Source of the DNA: Rutpela maculata
Lineage: Eukaryota > Arthropoda > Insecta > Coleoptera > Cerambycidae
Assembly (NCBI GenBank): GCA_936432065.2
Contig: OW386287.2
Location: 89,633,688-89,697,687, forward strand
Length of the DNA: 64,000 nucleotides
Direction of reading: 5' to 3'
Under the pieces are notes generated by a model, which did no database searches, was not told the DNA's origin, and saw only the letters and a list, made by a program, of their open reading frames with translations. Shown here in pieces: positions 20,239 to 31,059 of this stretch (the first letter of the stretch is position 1; each line of letters begins with the position of its first letter). The translations under genes and the position numbers were made by a program.

Positions 20239-22558
20239 TCAATCAATCAACAACGTGTCGATTGCAAAACGTACTTTTTTAATCGGGGTAGGCAAAGTGT
20301 CACATCTGTCAACTAATACAAAAGCCGGTTTAACCCTATCAATATTGACAGTTATGACTTTGGCTCCTTTCTTAAAGGTAAATAACTTATCTGAACGAGA
20401 TAAAACTTTAAACGGTCCTTCATATAAAGGAGTAAATGAACGTTTTAAACGTTCAATGCGAACGAAAATAAAATCGCAAGAGGCAAGATCTGAACTAACA
20501 AAAGTTTTGTAATTGCCATGCGAAGTTGGAGGAACAAATTTTAAATTATTAAAATAAATGCGTAATTTGTCAATGAAATAAGGAATATCTGGGGAATTAT
20601 ACGATTCAACGAAAAATTCGCCAGGTAAACGAAGGGTTTGACCATATATGAGTTCAGCAGGTGAACATTGCAGATCTTCCTTGGGAGTTGTTCTAAATGC
20701 TAATAAAATGATGGGTAATTCATCTGTCCAATGTGATGTATTGGCTCTAGTTAACAAGGAAGTTTTAAGTGAGCGATGAAATCTTTCAATTAAAGAGTTG
20801 CCTTCTGGGTGATATGGAGTTGTACGTATTCTATGAAAACCTAAAAACTTTGCAAATTCATTAAATAATCTTGACTCGAATTGTACTCCTTGATCAGTCG
20901 TTACTGACAAGGGAACACCGAATCGACAAACAAAGTTTTGAAATAAAGTACGCGCAACTGTTTCTGCTGTGATGTCGCGAAGAGGGTACGCTTCCGGCCA
21001 CCTAGTGAATCGTTCAATCACCGTAAGAATGTAAGAGTTACCTTTGGATGGAGGTAATGGTCCTACCAAATCTATGTGGATGTGGTCGAATCTGATTTTC
21101 GGGATGGTGAAGTTCCCGAGAGCACTTCGCGTATGTCGACTGACTTTGACAGCTTGACAGTTAATGCCATAAATTGCAATCTGTGTTCATTTTCGGTCGG
21201 TTTGTCGATTTGAAATCAACAGTCTAGTGGCTTTAATACCAGGATGAGATAAGTTGTGAAAAATATCGAATATCGTTCGTCTGTAAACAAGTGGGACAAA
21301 AGGTCTGACTTTTGCACGAGAAACATCACACCAAATAAAATCATTTGAATCTGGAATTTGTATCTTTTTTAAAATGAAATTGGTTTTAGTTAGTGATGAT
21401 TTATCTGACAATAAATAGTTGAGATTTGAATCTTTTTCCTGAGCTTCACTAAGCAACTTTAGGTCAAAGTTAACATTAAGGAAGGGAGAATTTTTAAGTT
21501 GAAGTGGTAAAATATCTTGTTTTAAGGAAGAAGTTTCGTAAATACGTGACAAGCTGTCAGCTATTACATTATGTTTTCCTTTAACATGTTGTATTTTACA
21601 AGAAAATTGAGCTATGTATTCTAAATGACGTATTTGACGAGGAGATCTTTCTGCTTTTGTGAATAAAGCGTTGATTAAAGGTTTGTGATCTGTAAAACAA
21701 TTAAACTTTCGACCTTCAAGTATAAACTTAAAATGTTTAATTGCAGTATATAATGCTAAAAGTTCTTTATCAAAAACCGAATAATTGGTTTGTGCTGTGG
21801 TTAATTTACGGGAAAAGAATGCTAAAGGAGCAAGAAATCCCTTATTATCTTTTTGCTCTAAAACTGCACCCATGGCAAGGTTAGAACAATCGACTGAGAG
21901 AGATAAGATAGTATCATCATTATTGCAAGGATGAGCTAAAACTACTGCATTACTTATTGCGTCTTTGGCTTTCGAAAATCCGTCTAAACATTGATCAGGC
22001 CAACTATTTATCTTTGTAATTTTATCATGAGATAAACTGTTACAAAGAGAATATAGGGGAAGTAATATTTCAGCAAAATGAAGTATGAAACGATGATAAA
22101 AATTCACCATACCTATGAAACGTTGTAGTTGTTTGAGAGTTGTCGGTAAAGGGAAATTATTAATGACTTCGACTCTCTCAGTTGATGGTAAAATACCTGA
22201 TGAAGAGATGTGATGACCTAAAAAGGTTAAATTGTCAACTCCTAAGATACATTTAGATGGTTTAATGTTAATTCCGTATGTGTCTAATCTCTTGAAAACC
22301 TTTTCCAAATGTTCCAAATGTTGTACATCTGATTGACTTGCGATTAATATATCATCCAAATAGACGAAAACGAAAGGTAAATTGACAAGTACTTCATTCA
22401 TAAAACGTTGGAAAGTTTGACCGGCATTGCGTAGACCAAAAGGCATGCGGGAAAATTCAAACAGTCCGAATGGAGTTGTTATAGCTGTCTTATAAACGTC
22501 ATTTTCAGCGACAGGTATCTGATGGTACGCTCGCACTAAATCAATCTTGGAGAATAGT
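20239..22558 (-). pseudogene. Gypsy pol, RT-RNase H-integrase part (in-frame stop)
   Basis: The segment 22536-21187 holds the reverse transcriptase core with [16 protein letters not shown] and the catalytic VYLDDILIA, then RNase H ([19 protein letters not shown] through [12 protein letters not shown]) and the integrase zinc-binding approach ([15 protein letters not shown]). An in-frame TGA at 21187-21189 follows. The same frame continues to 20239 with the integrase core: IDLVGPLPPS, VTTDQGVQF and HPEGNSLIERFHR, giving the D,D(35)E triad. The second zinc cysteine pair is damaged (INCQAVK). A chromodomain is not obvious at the C-terminus. Function as a polyprotein is blocked by the stop and by the upstream frameshift near 22560. 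Confidence 0.9.
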
Positions 22559-23350
22559 GCAGCCGTGCAACTGAGAGCTAAAGTCGTGGATATGAGGTAA
22601 TGGATATCTGTCTGGAATGGTAATCGTATTTAGTTGTCGATAATCTCCACAAGGTCTCCAGTCATTCTCTTTTTTCGCCACTAGATGGAGTGGAGAGGAA
22701 ACTTGAGAAGATGATGGTTTGCAGATACCTAATTCTACCATGTTATTAAATTCTGTTTGAGCTATTTTAAATTTAAGATTGTCTAATCTACGAGGTCGTG
22801 AAAAAGGTAAAAGACCTTCAGTAACTATATGATGTACAATAGAATGTTTAATAGGTAAATTGTAATCTGGGGAACTAATTAAATTAGGAAATTGTAAAAG
22901 TAATTTGTTATATTTATCTGTCAAAGGAAATAATTTAAGTGAATCTAATCTACAATTGTCTAAAGGACTATTTTTAATAAAACAATTAACTGACAAATTA
23001 GTCTTGTTATCAATTATTCGAGCTCCTTTAAGATCGACAACTAAAACAAAATGAGACAAGAAATCTGCTCCGACTATCGGTATGTCAACGTCTGCTATAT
23101 TGAAAACGAAAGGAAATAATCTACGTAAGTTTAGATTGACTTTTAACAATTTCTTACCGTATGTAAAAATGGTTGAACCGTTAGCCGCGGTTAATATCGT
23201 ATCAAAATTCTTTTTTAAATCTGTGAAAGCATTGCGTGGCACCACAGATAAATCGGCACCAGTGTCGATTAGGAAGTTCAGGTTGTTAGATCTATCGTAA
23301 ATAAAAAGTCTACGACGTTTGCTGTTAGAAATGTCAAAATCAGACTTCAT
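22541..23350 (-). pseudogene. Gypsy pol, protease and start of reverse transcriptase
   Basis: The first residues contain the aspartic protease signature [12 protein letters not shown] (about residues 26-37), then an AxxxHGAD-like IVGADFL block. The reverse transcriptase N-terminus follows, with [20 protein letters not shown] and [19 protein letters not shown]. The frame is lost at HGCTILQD; one base more or less there would join it to the next pol segment ([12 protein letters not shown]). Pol overlaps or closely follows gag in a different frame, as is usual for gypsy elements that use ribosomal frameshifting. Confidence 0.88.
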
Positions 23351-23368
23351 AAAATTATCAAACTTCAG

Positions 23369-24314
23369 TCATCTTTGAGAATTATCAGATTTTTTACAAT
23401 TCTTACTGAATTTGCACCATTCACCTCCACAACGATAGGCATTGGCACCATAAAGTTGATGGTAGTAACAAATAGTATTGTCTGTACGATCAAATTTATT
23501 GGAAACATTATTACGGCTGGGTGAACGATTGCGATTAGTGGTACGAGTTTGTGAATTGCTTCTACTTTTGCAATTGTTGCAGCATGAAGTAGAAGGTTGA
23601 GACTCGAAGGATTGATTGGAAAGTCTGGATTCTAGAGTTTAATCGAGAATTAAAAATTTCTTGTTTTTGTAATACTTGATTAATTGAATCATGGAAAGTG
23701 ATTGAAAAATTTTTGATAGTGTTAGTTAAATCTGATAACGGGGTTGACTCAGATTCAAGAGGATTTTTGGAGTACGATGCAACCATTGAATATTGACAGG
23801 ACTCCCAGATCTGATCTGCAATATCTAGAATCTCTTTTGTGTCTGTTTTCCCTGAAGCTGTAATGGCAATATATACTGTTTGAGGTAAACGTCTTTTCCA
23901 TAGCTTTATCAATAAATCTTGACTAACCATGCTGAATCCTCCAACCATATTCAGCATGGATCTATAGAAATCTGAAGGTTTCAGATCGCCCATTTGGGAA
24001 CCTGATAACAGATCATTCAGACGTTTTTCCTCACTCGATGATAAACATGAAATTAAAACTTTCTTTAAATTTATATAGAGATCCGTTTCCGGGGGATTAG
24101 ATATTATATCGTATATATTATCTATCACATCTAATGGCAAATTAGCTATAACCTGATCATACTTTTTCTTGTCATTGACAATTTTTGCAACAAAAAACTG
24201 TGATTCAATCTGGGTAAACCAAATTTCTGGTTTTGATTTCCAGAATGGGAGTAATTTGACAGACGTGACATAATGGGTTTGAGGAAAATCCTCGTCTGAA
24301 GGTTGTCTTGGCAT
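23369..24314 (-). pseudogene. Gypsy gag with C-terminal nucleocapsid
   Basis: The N-terminus has the capsid-type signature KLLPFWKSKPEIWFTQIESQ (residues 20-39) and a long helical region typical of insect gypsy gag proteins. The uninterrupted ORF ends at 23562, but a neighbouring frame continues with an Arg/Ser/Asn-rich linker and the nucleocapsid signature CYYHQLYGANAYRCGGEWC, ending at 23369. A frameshift in the region 23560-23640 separates them. The family protein packages the element RNA into particles. Confidence 0.85.
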
Positions 24315-24319
24315 AACTA

Positions 24320-24862
24320 ATCGATTGTGATTGATTGATTGATTGATTGATTACTCTCTTAGATAAAAAAGGGAATGTACTTTAACTCACTCACCGACAG
24401 ATGACAGTACTTGTAATGTACAACTTCAGTTGATTGAATAAGGAAATTACCATAAATTATAGGAAAATCTATTCAAAATTCATCGGGAAAATTCTTCTCT
24501 TCATAAAATGGTCAATTTATAACGGTAGTTGATATATTGAATCTCTTCTTGAAATTATTGATAATAATTGTTTCAAAACAGGAAAGTGTTATACTTCGGT
24601 AATTATATCTGAGATATTCTTCTATCTTTTGAAGTGGAAATGATTTTATCTCTCCTTCAAATTAATTAAATAACGTAGATTTCATCATGTAAATTATAGG
24701 ATAACTTCGGACATATATATCGATCACTTCTGGTGGATTTATCACGTTGGACATAAAATTTTCACTTCTGGCATATATTTATGACGTTGGACATAAAATT
24801 TTCACTTCTGGCATATATTTATCACGTTGGACATAAAATGATCACGTCGGGGTCACCAAATT
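24320..24862 (-). promoter_or_regulatory. Gypsy 5' leader with tRNA-primer site and 40-bp repeats
   Basis: The primer-binding site lies at 24842-24859 (minus strand GGTGACCCCGACGTGAT), next to the 5' LTR. Upstream on the plus strand, three units of 40 bases built around GTTGGACATAAAATTTTCAC start at 24746, 24786 and 24826. A (TTGA)n microsatellite at about 24328-24352 precedes the gag start codon at 24314. Confidence 0.75.
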
Positions 24863-25131
24863 TATAGCGTTATCGCTATAAATAAAATTAAAATCGAAGT
24901 AAATATATGTATATTTGTTTTTAATACATGTTCATATTTTATGTGATTTTGGTATTTTAAAGTATATTGATATTCTATTTTTTATATCGAATGTTTTTTT
25001 TTCTTAGCGATTCCATGGAAACTTCTCCATTATGGATCGAGTTTTCCTTTTTGTTTCTTAGCGACTCCATGGAAACTTCTCGCTTTTGGAACTTCTCGAT
25101 TTCCAGTGAGTGAGTCGCTATAGTCGCTATA
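24863..25131 (-). repeat. 5' LTR of the gypsy element
   Basis: It matches 19950-20212, with an extra GCTATA at its outer end so that the LTR starts TATAGCG on the minus strand. It is followed by the TSD GATAG at 25132-25136. The LTR is expected to carry the promoter and polyadenylation signal; no specific box is claimed. Confidence 0.88.
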
Positions 25132-25790
25132 GATAGCTTTACAAAATTATTGCGTAAATAGTTAATAGATAGTGACTTTGACGTTAAAATATGCAGAGAT
25201 ATACTACAATCGTTAATACTGCTATTGATTTGAAAACTGAAGACAATCAAGTTGTAATAATTGGTAAAGATATTGACCTTTTAGTTATAATGACTCAACT
25301 AGCATGGTATCATCATAAAAAGAAACAATTTTTACAAACCTAAGATTAATAAAATAATTGACAATCATTATCATGAAAATAGAATTGTCTGCAATTCCAC
25401 CTACTGAAGAGGTAACTGAAAAACACTGTTTAGGAGTTTATTTCCAAGTCCAAAAATGGTTGGTTCTGTTACATCCGTTACAATTCGGGTGGCTTAAAAC
25501 TGAGAATGGCTTAGTGCCTGATGTTATGAGTGAAAGTAATGCTTTTCCTAAAAATTTACTAAATGATATTTCTTGTAAATGTAAGGAAGGGTGTAAAAGT
25601 AATCAGTGTAGCTGTAGAAAACTGAATATATAATATTCTATTCTATGTGTCTATTGTAAAGGAAATAATTGTGCCAATGCTTCTTCTACCTTTGATGTAT
25701 CGGCTATCGATGAGGAATGCGGTGAAGTTATGGTATATGATGCCAACGAAACTAATACAGTATATTTCATTTTGTTTCGTTGAAAATTGG
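25132..25790 (+). pseudogene. XPG-like/CxC family gene remnant, part 2 (after gypsy insertion)
   Basis: After the gypsy element the reading resumes with SFTKLLRK, then NQVVIIGKDIDLLVIMTQLA, a segment with a D-x-D motif. A deletion of the family's middle region follows. The 91-codon ORF at 25358-25633 then gives GVYFQVQKWL, NGLVPDVMSES, NAFPKNLLNDISCKCKEGCK and QCSCRKLNI. The next frame continues LCVYCKGNNCANASSTFD before a stop near 25786. The cysteine-rich end (CxC, CxxxC, CxC, CxxC) matches the C-terminus of an uncharacterised insect/cnidarian family I recall. The E-E-A-D and D-x-D motifs of that family resemble the XPG-I/PIN nuclease core, which is inference only. Confidence 0.65.
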
Positions 25791-25877
25791 GTGAAAAAAA
25801 GGAGGGTTAAAGAAAATTCATTTTTGAAAATAAAAAAAATGCACTTTTTTTAAATTATAAAAAATGAGCTCTATCCC
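25757..25877 (-). repeat. Right TIR of the 19064-27838 element, inner piece
   Basis: Reverse complement of 19540-19624, sharing AATGAATTTTCTTT, CCCTCCTTTTTTTCACC and AAACAAAATGAAATATACT. It ends at CTCTATCCCC, where the LINE tail begins. Confidence 0.75.
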
Positions 25878-27517
25878 CTTCTTCTTCTTCTTCGAATACC
25901 ATTATGAGTAGGTGACTATCTTGGCCGCGTGACATAGTTCGCCGGTGTTGGTTATGCCAGTTCATTGTTTAATATTCCGTAACCAGGACATTTGTTTACG
26001 CCCTACTCCTCTCTTGCCTTCAATTTTTCTTTGTAGAATTAGCTGTGATCTCTTAAAATGTGTCCCAGGTAGTTTATCTTGCGTTTTTTAATCAAATTAA
26101 AGAGCTGTCTCTCCACATCGCTTTTTGAAGTACGTCGTCGTTACAAATTCTTTCTACCCAAGATACGCGAAGCATTCTTCTCAGTGTCCACATTTCAAAG
26201 GCTTCCAGTCTATTAATTGATGTGACTTTAAGTGTCCAGGTTTCCATTCCATAGAGTAAAATAGACCACACATAACACTTAACCATATACCAGATCAAAA
26301 AGGACAAACTTTGGTTGCATAAGAAGGGCCTCAATTTAATGAATTCCTGTCTCGATTGCTGTATGCGGCATTTTATTTCATGTTGCGGATCCCATTCATC
26401 ATTTAATAAGGTACCCAGATATTTAAATGTATGTACTCGGTCTATGGGAGCATTATCGATATTTATGGCGACATTTTGTAGAGGTAAAGGATTTCTGGTC
26501 ACAATCATGAATTTTGTTTTCTGAGTATTAATTTTCAAGCCATTGTCCCTACCCACTGTATTTATTTTATTCAAAAGCTGAAGTTCTTCGTGGTTATCAG
26601 TTATAATTACTGTATCGTCGGCATATCTTATATCTGGTATCAAAGTACGGTTTACTTTTATCCCGCATGCTTCGTTTTCAAGAGCTCTAGAAAATATGTT
26701 TTCAACGTAAAGGTTAAATAGCATGACATAATGCACCCTTGACGAACACCCTTCCTCACTTCAAATTCGTCTGTGTTGATTGAGTGGTCCAATTTGATAC
26801 GAGCCTTTTGATCCCAGTACAAATTCTGTATGATCCTAATGTCTTTTTGGTCAATGTTAGCGTTATACAACAATCTCAGGAGAGTGTCGTGCTTGACATT
26901 GTCGAAGACCTTCTCGTAGTCAATGAATGCCATAAACACATATTTTCGTTGATTTAGACAATTTTGGTCTAAGGTATTCACACAGAATACCGCCTCTCGT
27001 GTTTCCACTCCACCTTTGAAGCCAAATTGCGTCTCTGCGCTTAGTTCTTCTAGCTTTTTGAACATTCTTGTATGCAGGATACGTAAAAATATTTTTAGTA
27101 GGTGACTCATTAGGCTGATTAGGCGATGATCTTTACATTTTGTAGCATTTACCTTTTTCGGGAGCATTATGAAGGTGGACTGTAACCAGTCAGATGGAAT
27201 ATGACCGGTATCATAAATATTATTGAATAGCTTGACTAGGACGTCAGTGTTCTCTTCCTCCAACCGTTTTATTGCCTCAATATTGATTTCGTCTGGACCT
27301 GGTGCTTTATGAGATTTTGCTATTTTTATTGCATACATACAGTATTTCACTCCGCAATATTGGTGGTCCGGATAAGCTGTTGCCTGGGAGTGTACAAGAT
27401 GGTTGAGGGGGTCGTTGATCATTGAAGAAATTTGATGCATACTCATTCCAGGTCTTCGTAAGTTTTTTTACGGATGTTATTGGTTCATTATGGACATTTC
27501 CGTACTTTATGCTGTTT
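25878..27517 (-). mobile_element. RTE-like LINE, 5'-truncated, with (GAA)n tail
   Basis: On the minus strand the insertion starts near 27517 inside the reverse transcriptase N-terminus and ends in GAAGAAGAAGAAG at 25879-25893, a 3' tail typical of RTE/CR1-type elements. It interrupts the right TIR of the surrounding element between CTCTATCCC and CTATGAAGTAC. The 5' truncation and lack of endonuclease are typical of a dead-on-arrival LINE. The clade is inferred from the reverse transcriptase wording and tail. Confidence 0.8.
25930..27517 (-). pseudogene. Reverse transcriptase of RTE-like LINE
   Basis: The first segments give TKTWNEYASNFFNDQRP and then HKAPGPDEINIEAIKRLEEE, PSDWLQSTFIMLPKK, AETQFGFKGGVETREAVF, FMAFIDYEKVFDNVKH and VRKGVRQGCIMS (fingers and palm). 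A frameshift near 26720 follows. The frame 26736-26092 continues with RYADDTVIITDN, the YADD catalytic site, and the thumb region including FKYLGTLLNDEW and MWTLRRMLRVSW. Past an in-frame stop near 26090, residues matching the usual C-terminus (NYLGHILR, then CPGYGILNN in shifted frames) run to about 25930. The upstream endonuclease is absent. Confidence 0.88.
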
Positions 27518-27838
27518 CCTATGAAGTACATAATATAACGTATGACCGTTCTATTTGACATACGGTGTTCGGGATTGGTAAATTATATTTGATCATAAAT
27601 GAGTTTCATTTTCGCCAACTTTGGTGAAATTATTCCCTATTATAGAAAAGATATTCAATTTAGATTTTTTTCGGCTATTTTTGGTGTTTTCTAGCGCGTC
27701 AAAAAGTGCATATAACTTTTGACGCACACGGAATTTTTGGGCGCAAATATTTTTTTCGTAATCAGGAGGTCATAATACATACGAATCGATAATAACATTT
27801 CAGGTGGAATGTTGTCGCCGAAAAAATCAGTTCAACTG
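27518..27838 (-). repeat. Right TIR of the 19064-27838 element, outer piece
   Basis: Reverse complement of 19064-19520, including GCGTCAAAAAGTGCATATAA and AATCAGGAGGTCATAATACA. About 40 bases near the tip (CATTTCAGGTGGAATGTTGT and neighbours) are missing from the left arm. The tip reads CAGTTCAACTG. Confidence 0.78.
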
Positions 27839-28576
27839 CACTATATTCATTTGAAGTATTTCTTACCTCATGAATTGTGTGAAATATTGAAATAGTGCAA
27901 ATGTCGTTTTCTCCATTTTTGGCGTGAATACTTTAAATTTAGCGTCATATAGGTCATATGAGGACTTTTCTTTTCAGCACTTTATGAGCTTTTAATTAAA
28001 ATAACGGTTAAAAATAATCAAGTGCATCGTGAGGCATAGGCCATTATATAAATGTTTGATTTCCATAATTTCTTTAAGATAGAAAGTTACGCGTACACTG
28101 AATTAAGTGGGAACTCCAGCGTGTGGACAAAAGTTATTTCCATTGATGAATAGAAACCTTGAGAATTCACCTACTTGTTACTCAAGTAACTTGTGGGAGT
28201 ACTTTTTTGATATATTAAAAACTAAGGGTTGTTTTGGTTATACAATAAATGTTTGTATATGATAATCGAAACGAAAAACAATACAATTATCATCAATTCA
28301 TTGTAAATAACTCAATAACTGTCTATTGGTGATATTAATAAATTTATCCAACATCGTTGGATCATCATAAGTATATGACTGACGGTTTATGCAGCCTAAA
28401 TAAATATAGTAATTCATATACCAGTCATAACAATTAGTGTTTAAAATTAGGTATCGCATTCATTGTGGAACTGCAATTTTACACAGTGGCAAAGCGAAAA
28501 CCATTTAAATTGAACATTTCATATTAATAATTTCTTCGCCGAAAGAAAAGCTGCTGGAAGTTTGATAGGTATTCTA
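27839..28576. other. Unassigned AT-rich sequence
   Basis: No gene or repeat recognised in this stretch. Confidence 0.3.
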
Positions 28577-28709
28577 TTAAATAAATTCACGAACATTTGC
28601 TCCCCTTGACAGTAAATAAAACATAAATCTGTCAGTGGTACCCTCCGTAATCGTTGATATAATATTTTTATCACCACCCTTAAGATTCCATAACGCACCT
28701 TCAAAAACC
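28577..28709 (-). CDS. Possible coding exon, unrecognised
   Basis: After a possible acceptor (GCCGTTTTCAG, minus strand) one frame encodes VFEGALWNLKGGDKNIISTI and then TEGTTDRFMFYLLSRGANVR, ending EFI and a stop at 28577. The frame is open upstream to about 28755 as well. A second frame is open over the same bases (the 61-codon ORF 28519-28704), so coding is not certain. The mixed, non-repetitive composition looks more like protein than chance. No family is recognised. Confidence 0.28.
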
Positions 28710-29615
28710 CTGAAAACGGCGCTCTTCCTGTTCCAACACCTGCGCTTCAAAATATTATTCAGTTATATGTTGCCTATGACAAGAAATTTTAAAAAGTAAA
28801 ATATGTATCCTACCATGCAGTATATATAAGGTGTCCCACTTAAAACTCCCGGTGCCATTTTCTCGATAAATAAAAGAGATATTTGAATTCTGTAAATGGT
28901 GTTCACTAGAATATATAAATTATCAGTTTTGAATAAAAACGGCCATTTTACAAATTGAGGTATGGATGGCGTAGCGACGCCAAGAAATTATTTGATCCTA
29001 GGAACATTGAAATGAGGTACAAGTGATGGGACATTACATTCTGAGCAACTTTTTAATACGAACAATTTTCGAAAAATCACTGGTTCTCGAGATATTAGAA
29101 CTTAAATATAATTTTTTTAAATATAAAAATCGTCACAACTTTTTTAAAATACATTTTAGACGATAAGTCCTTTGGGACATTTTTCATAGTGAATCAGGCT
29201 GATTTAGATGGTAATGAAACATATTTATTTCAAAACACAAAATAACTTTTTTTTTTTTAAGTAAAACTAAGGTGGGGCTGCAATTGCTATTTGGAGATTA
29301 AAGATTTTAACATTTATACATATTGTCTCTTGTCTAATTTTTGCGTCATGTTTATGTTGTATGTGCAACTAAATTTTACACTATAAATTGTATACATATG
29401 AAAAAAAAAATGTGATTTTTTTACTTGGAAAATTATTATTGAAGGTCAAATATCTCGAAAAACAGTAATTTTTCGAAAATTGTTCACATTAAAAAAGTTG
29501 CTTAGAATATAATTTTCCATCTCAAGTACCTCATTTCATCGTTTCTAGGATCGAACAATTCCTTTGCATCGCATGTGTAAAATAACCATTTTTACTCAAA
29601 CTGAAGTCATTTATA

Positions 29616-30959
29616 CAGGGTGTAATCAGTTTCATGTCATTAAAAAAAAAAAACTGGTAATGGGGACCGACTAGACAAACAAAAAACCTTTGACTTTTTC
29701 CTCTAGGGGCACTTTGAAAAAAACTGACCTAGGTCAACAATTTGAATATTAGGGTAGGAAACATTTGAGAACCACTGCCTTTCTGGGTCAATAGACGTGT
29801 ACTTCCCAATTACACAGCTTTTAAATTGTCATAAAAAAGTGCAAAGATTACCGACCGACTCGTTCTCGCCGGCACGTGGTTTAAAAGCAAAGAAGAGCGG
29901 CACCTTTGATGATAGCCTCAACGGAACCAATTATAAAAATGTAAATAATTCGTTATCTCTTTTGCAGAACTGAACAAATGATGGGCGTAGAGGTATAAAC
30001 ACAGCATTTCTTTACATGTGTGCCTTTTAATTTAGAACAAATTATTGGAGCTTTTATTGTTGTTTATAATTTTTCAGATTTAAATGTGATTTATTAACAT
30101 TTGTAACCTAAATGAGTGTTCTGGGTTAAAAGCTGAAAAAATGAGAAATTATTGCATGACATTGGGAAATGAAGAGTTAGACGTCTGAGATACGATAACA
30201 GAAAACAATTATGTGTATTTTAAGTTAAGAAAAATCTGATTTATTTAACGAATTGCTGATCAGGTATCGAAAACTAAAATATTCAGTAAATCTAGAACTT
30301 ACCAATAAATTATTTGATTTACATAAATTGTTCGAAATGGCTTCCGTCTGCATCAATACACTTTTCGGCACGTCGAACTAAGGACATACGCACTTCGTTC
30401 AACACATTTGGTAAATTAGGATCATTATCAAGAACTTAACGACATGAACGGTAAGTCAATAAAATAAATCTTAACTGTAAATACGTGGCCCAAAATTCAA
30501 ACAAAAGCAATGAATGTGTACTTAACGGAATGCCCACATAACTTAAAATATTGCACAAGGGAGAGTATAGTTTTCTTCAGATCTACTAAGCACTCAGAAA
30601 ACGCCGTCGTCTTTTCCCCCTTTCTGCACCGCTAAAGACCTTACCTTACCTACTTTTAAAAAGCCATAAAAAAAAGTGTGATTATCAACTTGTGTCTTTG
30701 CCGACGCGCGATCTCTAACAAAGGAGCGCGACACTTTGCGTATTTGATGGTTAGAGGCGCCGACATACGCCAAGATAAAAGCCTATCCCAACATTCCAGC
30801 AGTTTTCAAACAATACTATTGAAAATTTTCGAAATTTTTGTTTATTTTTTTTTCTAAAACTATGGGCTTTAGACCCCATGTTATATAAGGTTTTTTTTGT
30901 TCGTTTAGTCGTTCCCCACCACCAGTTTTGTTTAATGACATGAAACTGATTATACCCTG
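29616..30959 (-). mobile_element. Mariner-superfamily deletion derivative
   Basis: Ends CAGGGTGTAATCAGTTTCAT and complement, each next to TA (29614-29615, 30960-30961). TIRs extend about 75 bases or more with the CTAGACAAACAAAAAACC block. Inside, only the last 38 codons of a transposase survive (30319-30435). It is a non-autonomous copy that inserted in the right arm of the 28826-31053 element. Confidence 0.82.
30319..30435 (-). pseudogene. Transposase C-terminus (mariner superfamily)
   Basis: The minus-strand frame gives NPNLPNVLNEV-like sequence (VLDNDPNLPNVLNEVRMS) followed by RRAEKCIDADGSHFEQFM and a stop. The ending (R-x6-C-[IV]-x2-x-G-x-HFE) is characteristic of the C-terminus of Tc/mariner-like transposases common in insects; compare TRKCIEVGGGHFENLL at 55563-55613. 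Everything upstream, including the catalytic triad, is missing. Confidence 0.7.
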
Positions 30960-31059
30960 TATATTCTACTGGATACCTTCTCTAAAAGTTAAATATCGCT
31001 TTTGGTTATCGAGAAAATGGCGCCAGGAGTTTTTAAGTGAGATACTCTGTATAGTACAG

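Larger units (their letters stand above)
19950..25131 (-). mobile_element. Ty3/gypsy LTR retrotransposon, near complete
   Basis: Two LTRs of about 265 bases flank gag and pol on the minus strand, and the 5-bp sequence GATAG is repeated at 19945-19949 and 25132-25136. Next to the 5' LTR is a tRNA-primer-like site (GGTGACCCCGACGTG), and next to the 3' LTR a purine tract (ACGAGGGGGTG). The order is gag (nucleocapsid at its end), protease, reverse transcriptase, RNase H, integrase; no env is seen. It carries one frameshift in gag, one in the reverse transcriptase and one in-frame stop before the integrase core. It splits the ORF of the host element's gene, so it inserted after that element. Confidence 0.93.
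19064..27838 (+). mobile_element. TIR element carrying an XPG-like/CxC gene, with gypsy and LINE insertions
   Basis: The left arm (19064 to about 19624) is found inverted at the right in two pieces, about 25757-25877 and 27518-27838. Shared landmarks are CAGTCGAATTG / CAGTTGAACTG at the tips, TGTATTATGACCTCCTGATT, GTGCGTCAAAAGTTATATGC, ATGTCAAATAGAACGGTC, and an inner AAACAAAATGAAATATACT. The left tip has a deletion of about 40 bases relative to the right. Taking out the gypsy element (5.2 kb) and the LINE (1.6 kb) leaves about 1.9 kb: two ~560-base arms around a decayed gene. TATAGT flanks both tips, so the exact ends may be a few bases further out. Confidence 0.8.
28826..31053. mobile_element. 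TIR element interrupted by a second TIR element
   Basis: The left arm starts ATAAGGTGTCCCACTTAAAA and includes GCCATTTTCTCGATAA. Its complement ends at 31053. The right arm is split by the element at 29616-30959: the part nearest the tip is 30962-31053, and the inner part is about 29450-29613 (shared GATCCTAGGAAC, GAAATGAGGTAC and CAATTTTCGAAAAAT blocks). With the insertion removed the arms are about 270 bases. The core (about 29110-29440) has no coding sequence. Confidence 0.78.

Noticed and set aside
20198..20512. 104-codon plus-strand ORF
   Set aside because: Shadow of the gypsy integrase C-terminal region on the minus strand.
24722..24845. Three 40-bp direct repeats that could suggest a CRISPR-like array
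   Set aside because: Units are contiguous without spacers and lie in the gypsy leader.
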